Shown here in pieces: positions 1 to 6,591 of a DNA stretch of 21,737 bases. The position numbers and the translations under genes were made by a program. Position 1 is the stretch's first letter. Each line of letters begins with the position of its first letter. A model generated the notes under the pieces. It was not told where the DNA came from, did no database searches, and worked only from the letters and a program-made list of their open reading frames with translations. Origin of the DNA: Oscillospiraceae bacterium (lineage in GTDB: Bacteria; Bacillota; Clostridia; Oscillospirales; Oscillospiraceae); NCBI GenBank assembly GCA_016302405.1, contig JAEDNR010000027.1, forward strand, positions 1 to 21,737, read 5' to 3'.

Positions 1-322
1 AGAACTATACCAATATTGAAGTGCAGGTAACGGATGGCTGGCTGAAGATCGATCCTATCTCTGACAAGTATGTAATCACGGTAAAGGGCAACACCGATAC
101 CGTAACCTACAACGGAGATGAGCAGAGCATTTCCGGCTATGTTGTGGATCCCTACGAGAGCAGCATTACCCTGACAGGACCTGCGCAGGACAGCGTGGTA
201 GCCAAGGGCACCGACGCAAATACCTACAATATGGGCCTGAAGGCGAGCGACTTCACTGCAACCTCCAAGAACTATACCAATATTGAAGTGCAGGTAACGG
301 ATGGCTGGCTGAAGATCGATCC
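1..322 (+). repeat. Tandem intragenic repeat, 267-bp period
   Basis: Bases 1-55 recur exactly at 268-322, with related protein sequence between them, so the period is 267 bp (89 codons). The window starts inside this array, so more copies may lie upstream. Exact DNA identity between neighbouring domains suggests recent duplication or conversion and allows in-frame change of copy number. Confidence 0.85.
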
Positions 323-2174
323 GATCACTAGCGAAATAACCGTCACCATCACTGGCAACAGCGCAACCAAGGTTTACAACACGGCTGAGCAGAGCGTCAC
401 CGGCTTCACCACGGATGTGGGCAGCAAGACCATTAAGGTTGAGCTGGCCGAGGGCAGCAAGGCGGAAGCCAAGGGCACCGATGCAGGCACCTACTACATG
501 GGCCTGGAAGCAAGCAACTTCGTGGTTACCTCTGACAACTACAGCAACATCAAGGTAGTTGTGGTGGACGGCACGCTTACCATCGTTCGTCAGAGCATCA
601 ATCCCAACGATCCTCCGATCCTCGATCCCGATGACATTGATCCCGATCAGTCCTACTACATCGGCATAACCGTGGAAGATCCCGCGGATGTCATGTACAA
701 CGGCAAGAGCCAAAAGGGACTGCCCGTAGTCAAGGACGCGGAGGGCAATACGCTGGTGCTGGATAAGGACTACACCCTGTCCTACAGCGACGACACCGTC
801 AACGTCGGCACTGTGACCGTAACCATCACCGGTATCGGCAACTACCAGGGCGTGTTCATCCATTTGGAAGGAAGTGGCGACGGACTGTACACCAGACCCG
901 TTACCTACAAGATCACACCCCGGCGTGTGGTTCTGAAGTCCGAGAGCGCGACCAAGGTTTACGACGGAACCGCCCTGACCCGGCCCAAAGTGGCTGTCTC
1001 CGGCGACGGCTTCGTGGCTGGTGAAGTCACCGGCCTCAAGGCCACCGGCACCGTCACCAACGTGACCGAGACCCCCGTGATCAACACCATCACCTACACC
1101 ACAGGTGCGGACTTCAAGGCAACCAACTACATCATCGAGAAGGCTGAGGGCAAGCTGAGCATTACCAAGGCCGAGGTAGGCGTTGTCACCGTCAGCGGTT
1201 TGCGCGACACCTACTGGTGGACCGGCGCGGAGCGGGAAGTCACCGGCTTTATCCATGACGGCGAGGATCGTCTGATCACCGTCACCATTAAAGACAAGGA
1301 TAAGGCTGTCGCAAGAGGCACCGAGGTCGGCCGCTACTACATGGGCCTGAAGGAAACCGACTTCACCGCTGAATCCCCCAACTACTACAAAGTGGTGGTT
1401 AAGGTCGAGGATGGCTACCTGGACATCGTGCCCATCAACATCACCGTGACGGTCACCGTCCGCGGCAACAGCGACACTGTTACCTTCGACGGCAATCCCC
1501 ACACTGTGGAGGGCTACCAGGTTGTTTCCGCCATCGCCAACACCGGTCGTGACATGGGCATGGACGGCATCACCCTGAAGTTCAAGGGCGACGCCTCCGT
1601 CACCGGCACCGAGGTCGGCACCTACGACATGGGTCTGAAAGCCGCCGACTTCACCGTCGACTGCGACATCTACCGTGTGGTCAGAGTGGTGGTCGAGGAC
1701 GGCCAGCTGGAGATCACCCCCGCTCCCGAGGAGCCCACTGAGGAAATCCCCGATGAGACCGTGCCTCTGGCACCTCCCGAGGAGATCCCCGACGAGCCCG
1801 TACCCCAGGCCGGTCCCGCCTGGGCCCTGATCAACCTGATCCTCTCCATCCTCACCGTCCTGGCGAGCCTCCTGCTGCTGGTCGGCTACTTCGGAAAGAA
1901 GGAAGAGGAAGCCGAGGATGAGAACGGCAACGCCATCCTGGATGCCGAAGGCAACAATGTGATGAATGACATCAAGAAGCGCGGCGGCTGGAGACTGGCA
2001 AGCCTGGTGCCCGCCATCCTCTCCGTGATCGCATTCCTGCTCACCGAGAACATGCGTAATCCCATGATCCTCGTTGACCGCTGGACCCTCCTGATGGTCA
2101 TCATCGCTGTGGTGCAGGTCCTCGTGATGCTGCTGAGCAAGAAGAAGACCGAGGACAACACCCAGGAAGCGTAA
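1..2174 (+). CDS. 3' part of a large repeat-rich cell-surface protein (MBG/YDG-like repeats, three-helix C-terminal anchor)
   Basis: The frame is open from base 3, so the start lies upstream of the window; about 723 residues are visible. It holds a series of beta-rich modules. Four carry the pattern YxMGL/NMGLKxxDF followed by VxDGxLxI-P, with N-terminal halves like GNSDTVTFDG; a YDG-type module (KVYDGTAL, near 950-1180) and an Ig-like module (VMYNGKSQ, near 660-900) lie between. Bases 1-55 and 268-322 are identical, giving an 89-codon period. A Glu/Pro-rich linker (EEIPDEPVP, 1720-1810) leads to three hydrophobic segments (about 1815-1892, 1991-2045 and 2082-2138) with a charged loop after the first. 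No LPxTG-type sorting signal is seen, so anchoring is probably by the membrane helices, with the repeats outside the cell. Such proteins are usually adhesins or wall-associated; the ligand is unknown. The domain type is well supported, the exact family less so. Confidence 0.8.
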   Translation, partial: NYTNIEVQVTDGWLKIDPISDKYVITVKGNTDTVTYNGDEQSISGYVVDPYESSITLTGPAQDSVVAKGTDANTYNMGLKASDFTATSKNYTNIEVQVTDGWLKIDPITSEITVTITGNSATKVYNTAEQSVTGFTTDVGSKTIKVELAEGSKAEAKGTDAGTYYMGLEASNFVVTSDNYSNIKVVVVDGTLTIVRQSINPNDPPILDPDDIDPDQSYYIGITVEDPADVMYNGKSQKGLPVVKDAEGNTLVLDKDYTLSYSDDTVNVGTVTVTITGIGNYQGVFIHLEGSGDGLYTRPVTYKITPRRVVLKSESATKVYDGTALTRPKVAVSGDGFVAGEVTGLKATGTVTNVTETPVINTITYTTGADFKATNYIIEKAEGKLSITKAEVGVVTVSGLRDTYWWTGAEREVTGFIHDGEDRLITVTIKDKDKAVARGTEVGRYYMGLKETDFTAESPNYYKVVVKVEDGYLDIVPINITVTVTVRGNSDTVTFDGNPHTVEGYQVVSAIANTGRDMGMDGITLKFKGDASVTGTEVGTYDMGLKAADFTVDCDIYRVVRVVVEDGQLEITPAPEEPTEEIPDETVPLAPPEEIPDEPVPQAGPAWALINLILSILTVLASLLLLVGYFGKKEEEAEDENGNAILDAEGNNVMNDIKKRGGWRLASLVPAILSVIAFLLTENMRNPMILVDRWTLLMVIIAVVQVLVMLLSKKKTEDNTQEA

Positions 2175-2217
2175 GCAAAACCCCTGAGGATTTCTGATCC
2201 AACCCCCAAATGACATT

Positions 2218-2249
2218 AGCCCCCCGGACCTTCCGTCCGGGGGGCTTTT
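2218..2249 (+). terminator. Rho-independent terminator of the surface-protein gene
   Basis: A perfect 12-bp stem (2218-2229 with 2235-2246) with a 5-nt loop ends in a short T run, 44 bp after the stop codon. Confidence 0.9.
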
Positions 2250-2288
2250 GCCGGGCAAGGCGTACAGCGGGCAACGTTCCTAATTACA

Positions 2289-2545
2289 TGTCATTCCGAA
2301 CCAGTCCTCAGACTGGTGTGGGAATCCCCTTCGTCATCGAGACCGCGTTCTTCTAACCGGGGGATTGCCACACCAGTGACATCGGTCACTGGTTCGCAAT
2401 GACCGGGAATTCGGGTGCGGGGATCCCCTTCGTCATCGAGACCGCGTTCCTCGAACCGGGGGATTGCCACACCAGTGACATCGGTCACTGGTTTGCAATG
2501 ACATAAAAATTCGATGGTGTTGGAATTCCCATCGTCATTGTGTCA
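2289..2545. repeat. Family A intergenic repeats, tandem copies plus a fragment
   Basis: The first unit (2289-2403) opens with TGTCATTCCGAACCAG and ends with TTCGCAATGAC. The second (about 2404-2502) repeats bases 2326-2403 at 2425-2502 with 3 mismatches, a 99-bp offset. A partial copy follows at about 2505-2545. Each unit has ACCAGT...ACTGGT hairpins. Related copies occur at 5694-5830, 10955-10998, 12380-12419, 15901-15953 and 21683-21737. Short reading frames across this stretch are repeat translations, not genes. Confidence 0.8.
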
Positions 2546-2569
2546 CCGGCACGTTTAACACGCGACAAC

Positions 2570-2603
2570 AAAAATCTGCCCGCCGGGATTCTCCGGCGGG
2601 CAG
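2570..2603 (-). terminator. Rho-independent terminator of hisS
   Basis: An 11-bp perfect stem (2576-2586 with 2593-2603) is followed, on the minus strand, by ATTTTTG (2570-2575), just after the hisS stop codon at 2616. Confidence 0.85.
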
Positions 2604-2615
2604 CCTGTTCATTGC

Positions 2616-3974
2616 TTACTTTTCCAAAATCATGGGCAGATCCCCAGCCCTGCGCAGGGTCTGACCGATCCACCCGGCAGCCTCGGCGGGGTTCAGGAGC
2701 CGCTGCTCGCCGGAGGCCATCTCCTTGACGGAGCATTTGCCCTGGGCGATCTCGTCCTCCCCCAGCAGCACCGCGAAAGGCACCCCCAGCTTGTTGGCAT
2801 AGGCCATCTTCTGCTTGAACTTCTTCTGCTCACTGTAGAGCTGCACCCGCAGGCCGGCGCTGCGAAGCTCCTCCGCCAAAGCGATTGCCGCACCCATATC
2901 CTGCGTCATGGGCAGCACCAGGGCATCCGCGGGAGCGGCGGGAATGGCAGGATTCAACAGGCCCTGCTCGTCCAGCACATAGAAAAGCCGAGTCAGGCCG
3001 ATGGAAATCCCCACGCCGGGCAGGGGCTTGTCAATGTAGTAACCCGCCAGGTTGTCATAACGTCCGCCGGAGCACACGGAGCCAAGCTCCGGATGATCCA
3101 GCAGGAGGGTCTCATACACGGTACCGGTGTAATAGTCCAGGCCCCGGGCGATGGTCAGGTCAACAGTGAAGTTTTCCTCCGGCATGCCAAAGGCGGTCAG
3201 ATTGGAGGTAACGACCTTCAGCTCGTTCAGGCCCGTGTCAAAGGTTTCGTTCCGCCCGGCGTAGCTTTCCAGGGCGTTGATCACCTGGGCGTTGCTTCCC
3301 CGGATGGAGATAAAGGCCAGAATTTCATCCGCCTGAGCATCCAATAGGCCGCAGTCATCGAGAAGCAGCGCGCGAACCTTGTCCGGGCCGATCTTGTCCA
3401 GCTTGTCTACGGTGCGCATAATGTCGCCGGACTTCTCCGTCAGACCGAGCATGGCATAAAACCCGTTCAGGATCTTCCGGTTGTTGACGTGGATCTGAAA
3501 CCGCCGCAGGCCGAAACCGCTGAACACCTTGTAAATCACAGCGGGGATCTCCGCCTCGTTGAGAATGTCCAGCTTGCCGTCGCCGATCACATCAATGTCC
3601 GCCTGATAGAATTCCCGGAACCGGCCCCGCTGGGCCCGCTCCCCCCGGTAGACCTTGCTGATCTGGAACCGGCGGAACGGAAACGCCAGTTCGCTGTAGT
3701 GCAGAGCCACGTATTTTGCCAGAGGCACCGTCAGGTCAAACCGCAGGGCCAGGTCACTGTCCCCTTTCTGGAAGCGGTAGATCTGCTTTTCCGTATCGCC
3801 GCCGCCCTTGGCCAGGAGTATCTGGGCGTCTTCAATGGCGGGGGTGTCCAGGGGGGTAAAGCCATAGGAGGCATAGGCGCGCCGGATGACATCGGCCATC
3901 CGGTCAAAGCGGAGCTGCTTGTCCGGCAGCAGCTCCATAAAGCCGGACAGGGTCCGGGGTTTGATCATTTCCAT
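2616..3974 (-). CDS. hisS: Histidine-tRNA ligase
   Basis: A 452-residue class II aminoacyl-tRNA synthetase that charges tRNA-His in the cytoplasm. Visible signatures are RFDLT (78-82), the motif 2 region FRRFQISKVYRGER (100-113) with the following RGRFREFYQADID, the HisRS-specific ARGLDYYTG (276-284), and motif 3 GVGISIGLTRL (320-330). The C-terminal part (about 350-445) fits the HisRS anticodon-binding domain. The ATG at 3974 is chosen because AAAGGAG lies 7 nt upstream on the minus strand; the Met two codons later fits the spacing less well. Length is slightly above the usual 420-430. It appears monocistronic, with its own terminator. I see no T-box leader in the upstream 295 bp, which instead carries a family B repeat. 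Confidence 0.97.
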   Translation of the reverse strand: MEMIKPRTLSGFMELLPDKQLRFDRMADVIRRAYASYGFTPLDTPAIEDAQILLAKGGGDTEKQIYRFQKGDSDLALRFDLTVPLAKYVALHYSELAFPFRRFQISKVYRGERAQRGRFREFYQADIDVIGDGKLDILNEAEIPAVIYKVFSGFGLRRFQIHVNNRKILNGFYAMLGLTEKSGDIMRTVDKLDKIGPDKVRALLLDDCGLLDAQADEILAFISIRGSNAQVINALESYAGRNETFDTGLNELKVVTSNLTAFGMPEENFTVDLTIARGLDYYTGTVYETLLLDHPELGSVCSGGRYDNLAGYYIDKPLPGVGISIGLTRLFYVLDEQGLLNPAIPAAPADALVLPMTQDMGAAIALAEELRSAGLRVQLYSEQKKFKQKMAYANKLGVPFAVLLGEDEIAQGKCSVKEMASGEQRLLNPAEAAGWIGQTLRRAGDLPMILEK

Positions 3975-4012
3975 AATCTATCTCCTTTCATGCTGAACGA
4001 CTGAACGCATGG

Positions 4013-4186
4013 GTAAATTGGAAATTTGTCAGGGAACTCGATATCAATTCTCTTCGTAGGGGACGGGTTTCCCGTCCCTTTGCATAGCAGCCTATTTACC
4101 GCTTCGCCCAACCCTTTTGGGAGATTTTACTGCTTGCTGCGGGAGGCGAAACGCCTCCCCTACTTCCGTCAAATACCCAATTTGTC
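4013..4186. repeat. Family B (BIME-like) repeat copy 1 with AAATTGG-type ends
   Basis: The core at 4056-4163 starts with GTAG (4056-4059) and an 8-bp hairpin (4060-4067 with 4071-4078, loop TTT). It ends with a second 8-bp hairpin (4141-4148 with 4152-4159, loop AAA) and CTAC (4160-4163). Outer flanks are AAATTGGAAATTTGTC and AAATACCCAATTTGTC. It is a close reverse-complement copy of 20131-20238. It fills most of the spacer between mgsA and hisS. Confidence 0.85.
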
Positions 4187-4218
4187 TTTTTGCTGCAAAA
4201 AATCACAGTGGTTAACAT

Positions 4219-4248
4219 AAAACGCCGCCCGGGAATTCACGGGCGGCG
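4219..4248 (-). terminator. Terminator of the minD-mgsA unit
   Basis: A 9-bp stem (4223-4231 with 4240-4248) is followed by TTTTATG on the minus strand, about 20 nt after the mgsA stop. Confidence 0.75.
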
Positions 4249-4269
4249 AACAGGCGCAAGCTTCCCGGG

Positions 4270-4683
4270 TCAGTATCTGGGCTTGGTGTGGAGCATTTCC
4301 CGCCAGTCCAGATCACCCCGCTGCAGACCCATGATGAACAATTCCGCGCTGGCAAGGTTCGTGGCGATGGGCACATTATTCTTGTCGCAATGTCGGATGG
4401 TCTCGATCATCTGGCTGTCGTCCCAGGGGTCGATGGTGTTGGGGTCCGTGAACAGGAGCACCAGATCGATCTCGTTGTAGGCGATCCGGGCGTTGATCTG
4501 CTGGTGGCCGCCCTGCTTATGGGACAGCAGGAGGGTAATGGGCAGACCGGTATTGTCGGCAATCAGGCGGCCTGTGGTAGCCGTTGCGAAAAGGTTATGC
4601 TTCATAAGGACACTTTTGTACGCGGTACAGAATTGAACCATCAGTTCCTTTTTCTTGTCATGAGCCAGAAAAGCAATATTCAC
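4270..4683 (-). CDS. mgsA: Methylglyoxal synthase family protein with altered active-site residues
   Basis: About 137 residues with the MGS-like fold signature: IAFLAHDKK at the N terminus (H8, D9), TTG phosphate-loop residues (36-38), SHKQGGHQQINARIA, FTDPN, and IATNLASAEL near the C terminus. The family converts dihydroxyacetone phosphate to methylglyoxal and phosphate. Compared with E. coli MgsA, the general-base Asp71 of GGDQQ is His60 here (GGHQQ), His98 is Trp87 and Asp101 is Ser90, while Asp91 is kept as Asp80. Enzymatic activity is therefore doubtful; a regulatory or altered-substrate role is possible. The GTG at 4683 is preferred because AAGGAG sits 8 nt upstream and the product then begins MNIAFLAHD like the family; a GTG at 4692 overlaps the ribosome site. 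It lies 42 nt downstream of the minD-like gene, probably in one transcript. Confidence 0.88.
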   Translation of the reverse strand: MNIAFLAHDKKKELMVQFCTAYKSVLMKHNLFATATTGRLIADNTGLPITLLLSHKQGGHQQINARIAYNEIDLVLLFTDPNTIDPWDDSQMIETIRHCDKNNVPIATNLASAELFIMGLQRGDLDWREMLHTKPRY

Positions 4684-4725
4684 AACAGTCACTCCTTTTT
4701 CCTTTTTATTCTATGTATGGGTTCT

Positions 4726-5466
4726 TTATTTCAGGGGGATAGGCCGGTGGAAGCCCTGGAGTCTGCCTGCCATCCGGCGGAAAGCGGCGGCGGCGGGGCA
4801 GTGGGGGCGGTAAGCAAGCAGCGGACGCCCAAAAGCGGCGGCCAGGGTCATATTGGGGTCCTCGGGCACGATCCCGGCAAGGGGCAGCCCGGCGGCGTCC
4901 ATCACATCGTCCACGGTAATGCGCAGAGCGGAAAGCATATCCTTTTCCACCCGGTTGACGATAAGCCGGACCCGCTTCTTCCCGGCAAGCTCCAGGAGCT
5001 CCCCAACCCGGGCAGCGTCCCGGATGGCGGCAGGGCCGGGGCCGGTGACAAGAAGGAATTCCTCCGCGGCGCTGCTCACCAGCTGGAATCCGGCGTCCAA
5101 TCCGGCAGGGGCATCCAGGAAAATGTAATCAAACTGGATCCGCGCCTGACGAAGAAAAGCGGCGAAAGCATCCCTGTCAATCCTGTCCGAAGAGCAGTTC
5201 ATGGGCGCGGTGAGAAAGGCAAGGGTAGGGTAAAGCTCGTGCCGGGGAATATCGTCCAGGCAGTAGCTGCCCTGGCACACGTCCAGAAAAGAGAGCGCGC
5301 TGCCCTCGCTTATCCCCAGGGAGATATCAAGGTTCCGAAGACCCACATCACAGTCCACACAAAGGACGGCGCAGCCGCTGTGTGCCAGTGCGGTAGCGAG
5401 GCCGGCGCAGACGGAGGTCTTCCCGGTCCCGCCCTTGCCGGAGGCGATGGCAATGAGTTCTCCCAT
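4726..5466 (-). CDS. minD: MinD-like septum-site ATPase
   Basis: A 246-residue ParA/MinD ATPase. It has the deviant Walker A SGKGGTGKTS (9-18), the switch region VDCDVGLRNLDISLG typical of MinD, and Walker B YIFLDAPAGLD. The C terminus (AAAFRRMAGRLQGF) could form a short amphipathic membrane-targeting helix but is followed by a Pro-containing tail. MinD cycles between membrane-bound ATP and soluble ADP states and positions the division septum with MinC, or acts with other polarity partners. The start at 5466 is chosen because AGGAGG lies 6 nt upstream and a strong promoter lies at 5495-5523; an in-frame extension to 5577 would begin upstream of that promoter. No minC or minE is adjacent. The downstream partner is the mgsA-family gene. 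Confidence 0.88.
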   Translation of the reverse strand: MGELIAIASGKGGTGKTSVCAGLATALAHSGCAVLCVDCDVGLRNLDISLGISEGSALSFLDVCQGSYCLDDIPRHELYPTLAFLTAPMNCSSDRIDRDAFAAFLRQARIQFDYIFLDAPAGLDAGFQLVSSAAEEFLLVTGPGPAAIRDAARVGELLELAGKKRVRLIVNRVEKDMLSALRITVDDVMDAAGLPLAGIVPEDPNMTLAAAFGRPLLAYRPHCPAAAAFRRMAGRLQGFHRPIPLK

Positions 5467-5494
5467 ACAAGCCCTCCTGGCAATATTTGCAATC

Positions 5495-5523
5495 ATTATA
5501 AAGCAAAAACGCACAAAAATCAA
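5495..5523 (-). promoter_or_regulatory. Sigma-A-type promoter of minD-mgsA
   Basis: Read on the minus strand, TTGATT (5518-5523) is separated by 17 bp from a perfect TATAAT (5495-5500), about 29 bp upstream of the minD start codon. Confidence 0.8.
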
Positions 5524-5621
5524 TAGGAACTTGGGGAATAAAAAATTATTTTTCATCGTTTTGAACAAAATGTACAAAAAGGCGGGGCATGCACTGGAAT
5601 AACAGGCGGCAGAAGGTAAGA

Positions 5622-5650
5622 AATATAAGATACAAGATATAAGATATGAG
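5622..5650. repeat. Short AT-rich ATATAAGATA array
   Basis: Imperfect tandem AAGATATAAGATA-like units. Similar strings occur at 21583-21608 and, reversed, at 8711-8730. It is part of the 345-bp gap between the minD promoter and the next promoter, the rest of which holds a family A repeat. Confidence 0.5.
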
Positions 5651-5693
5651 AAAAACAGGAAGAATCGTACAGCAGGCCGCTTTCAAAAATATG

Positions 5694-5830
5694 TGTCATT
5701 CCGAACCAGTTCTCAAGCTGGTGTGGGAATCTCCATCGTCATTGCGCACAGATTGTTCTATCGATGGAGATTGCGAGCCTGCGTGCGCGCTGGCTCGCAA
5801 TGACCGGAAATTCGGTGCTCGCAATGACGG
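5694..5830. repeat. Family A intergenic repeat
   Basis: The unit 5694-5804 opens with TGTCATTCCGAACCAG and ends with CTCGCAATGAC; a fragment ending GCAATGACGG follows. Its hairpin tips differ from the copies at 2289-2502 but still pair (CCAGTTCTCAAGCTGG). An internal inverted pair, CTCCATCG and CGATGGAG, brackets the centre. Confidence 0.75.
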
Positions 5831-5869
5831 GAGAATACGCACGCCCCCAATGCCGGTGAAAGATTTTTC

Positions 5870-5898
5870 TTGACAAATTCCTTTTCCTGTACTACAAT
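5870..5898 (+). promoter_or_regulatory. Sigma-A promoter of the metal-resistance genes
   Basis: TTGACA (5870-5875), a 17-bp spacer and TACAAT (5893-5898), 65 bp upstream of the HMA protein start. Confidence 0.9.
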
Positions 5899-5906
5899 AT
5901 CCCCAG

Positions 5907-5932
5907 AACGATTAAACGAATATTTAATCGTT
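5907..5932. promoter_or_regulatory. Palindromic operator, probably for a metal-sensing repressor
   Basis: AACGATTAAA and TTTAATCGTT form a perfect 10-bp inverted repeat with a 6-bp centre. A third half-site-like TTTAAT lies at 5931-5936. It starts just after the -10 box, over the expected transcription start, where repressor binding would block transcription. AT-rich imperfect dyads at this place are typical of ArsR/SmtB-family sensors ahead of Zn/Cd exporters; no regulator gene is in the window. Confidence 0.7.
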
Positions 5933-5962
5933 TAATATTTAGAATCAAAGGAGCGGACCGGA

Positions 5963-6181
5963 ATGAAAAAGACCTATAAAATCGAAGTGGACTGCGCCAA
6001 CTGCGCGAATAAGATGGAGGCGGCGGCAAAAGCTACCCCCGGTGTGGCAAATGCGACTGTAAACTTTATGGCTCTGAAAATGATTGTAGAGTTTGCCGAG
6101 GGCGCCGATCCCCGGTCCGTGATGGAAGCGGTGCTGAAAAACTGCAAAAAGGTGGAAGACGACTGCGAGATCTACCTGTAA
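5963..6181 (+). CDS. Free heavy-metal-associated (HMA) domain protein
   Basis: A 72-residue protein that is essentially a single HMA ferredoxin-like domain. The metal site is DCANCANKME with C11 and C14; the DCxxC context is typical of the N-terminal HMA domains of Zn/Cd/Pb exporters. Two more Cys (61, 68) lie near the C terminus and could add ligands. An AAAGGAG site precedes the ATG. It is the first gene after a metal-type promoter and operator, and is followed by a P1B ATPase that lacks its own HMA domain, so it most likely acts as the ATPase's detached metal-binding domain or chaperone. It could also be a copper chaperone, but the partner ATPase argues for Zn or Cd. Confidence 0.88.
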   Translation: MKKTYKIEVDCANCANKMEAAAKATPGVANATVNFMALKMIVEFAEGADPRSVMEAVLKNCKKVEDDCEIYL

Positions 6182-6219
6182 ATACCGGAATGTGTGGCGG
6201 CATGACGCAGCGGATAGAG

Positions 6220-6537
6220 AAATTGGGAATTTGCGGAGCTGTTTGTTAAACGGTGTATGGGTAGGAAATGGGACACGCCAAAGGCTCCCTTGTGTAAAGG
6301 GAGCTGTCGCGAAGCGACTGAGGGATTGTGCAGTAAAACGTTTTCATACTGACAACGAATCGGCAAAAAGGGACCACAAAGGACACTGTCCGTTCTGACG
6401 ATTATCACTATGGAAGTCCACCGTTACAACCCCTCAGTCAGCTTCGCTGACAGCTCCCCTTGCACAGGGGAGCCCTTGCCGTGTACCGCATCGATACCGC
6501 GTTCCTTTCAACAAACAGCTCGCCAAATTCCAATTTT
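6220..6537. repeat. Family C palindromic element (MITE-like) between HMA and ATPase genes
   Basis: The inverted ends 6220-6247 and 6510-6537 match at nearly all of 28 positions, beginning with AAATTGGGAATTTG. Inside, a second inverted pair occurs: 6281-6335 contains GGGAGCTGTCGCGAAGCGAC, and 6429-6481 contains the reverse-complementary relative with CAGCTTCGCTGAC. This palindrome type is frequent in clostridial genomes. No credible gene lies in the 410-bp spacer. Confidence 0.8.
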
Positions 6538-6591
6538 CGCATTGCCGCGTTAACCACATAATCACCCCAATCTTCGAACGGAGGGAACTCC

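Noticed and set aside
2289..2502. A CRISPR array
   Set aside because: Only two near-identical 78-bp blocks with internal hairpins at a 99-bp offset; repeat length, number and spacers do not fit CRISPR, and no cas gene is present.
2291..2736. Short open frames on both strands downstream of the surface-protein gene
   Set aside because: They translate family A repeats and the hisS terminator, share internal repeated peptides, lack ribosome sites and resemble no protein.
3975..4269. A T-box riboswitch leader upstream of hisS
   Set aside because: No T-box core sequence or antiterminator was found; the spacer is explained by a family B element and the terminator of the neighbouring gene.
5467..5577. 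A longer N terminus for the MinD-like protein
   Set aside because: The extension would begin upstream of a strong promoter and has no ribosome site; the family starts at MGELIAIASGKGG.
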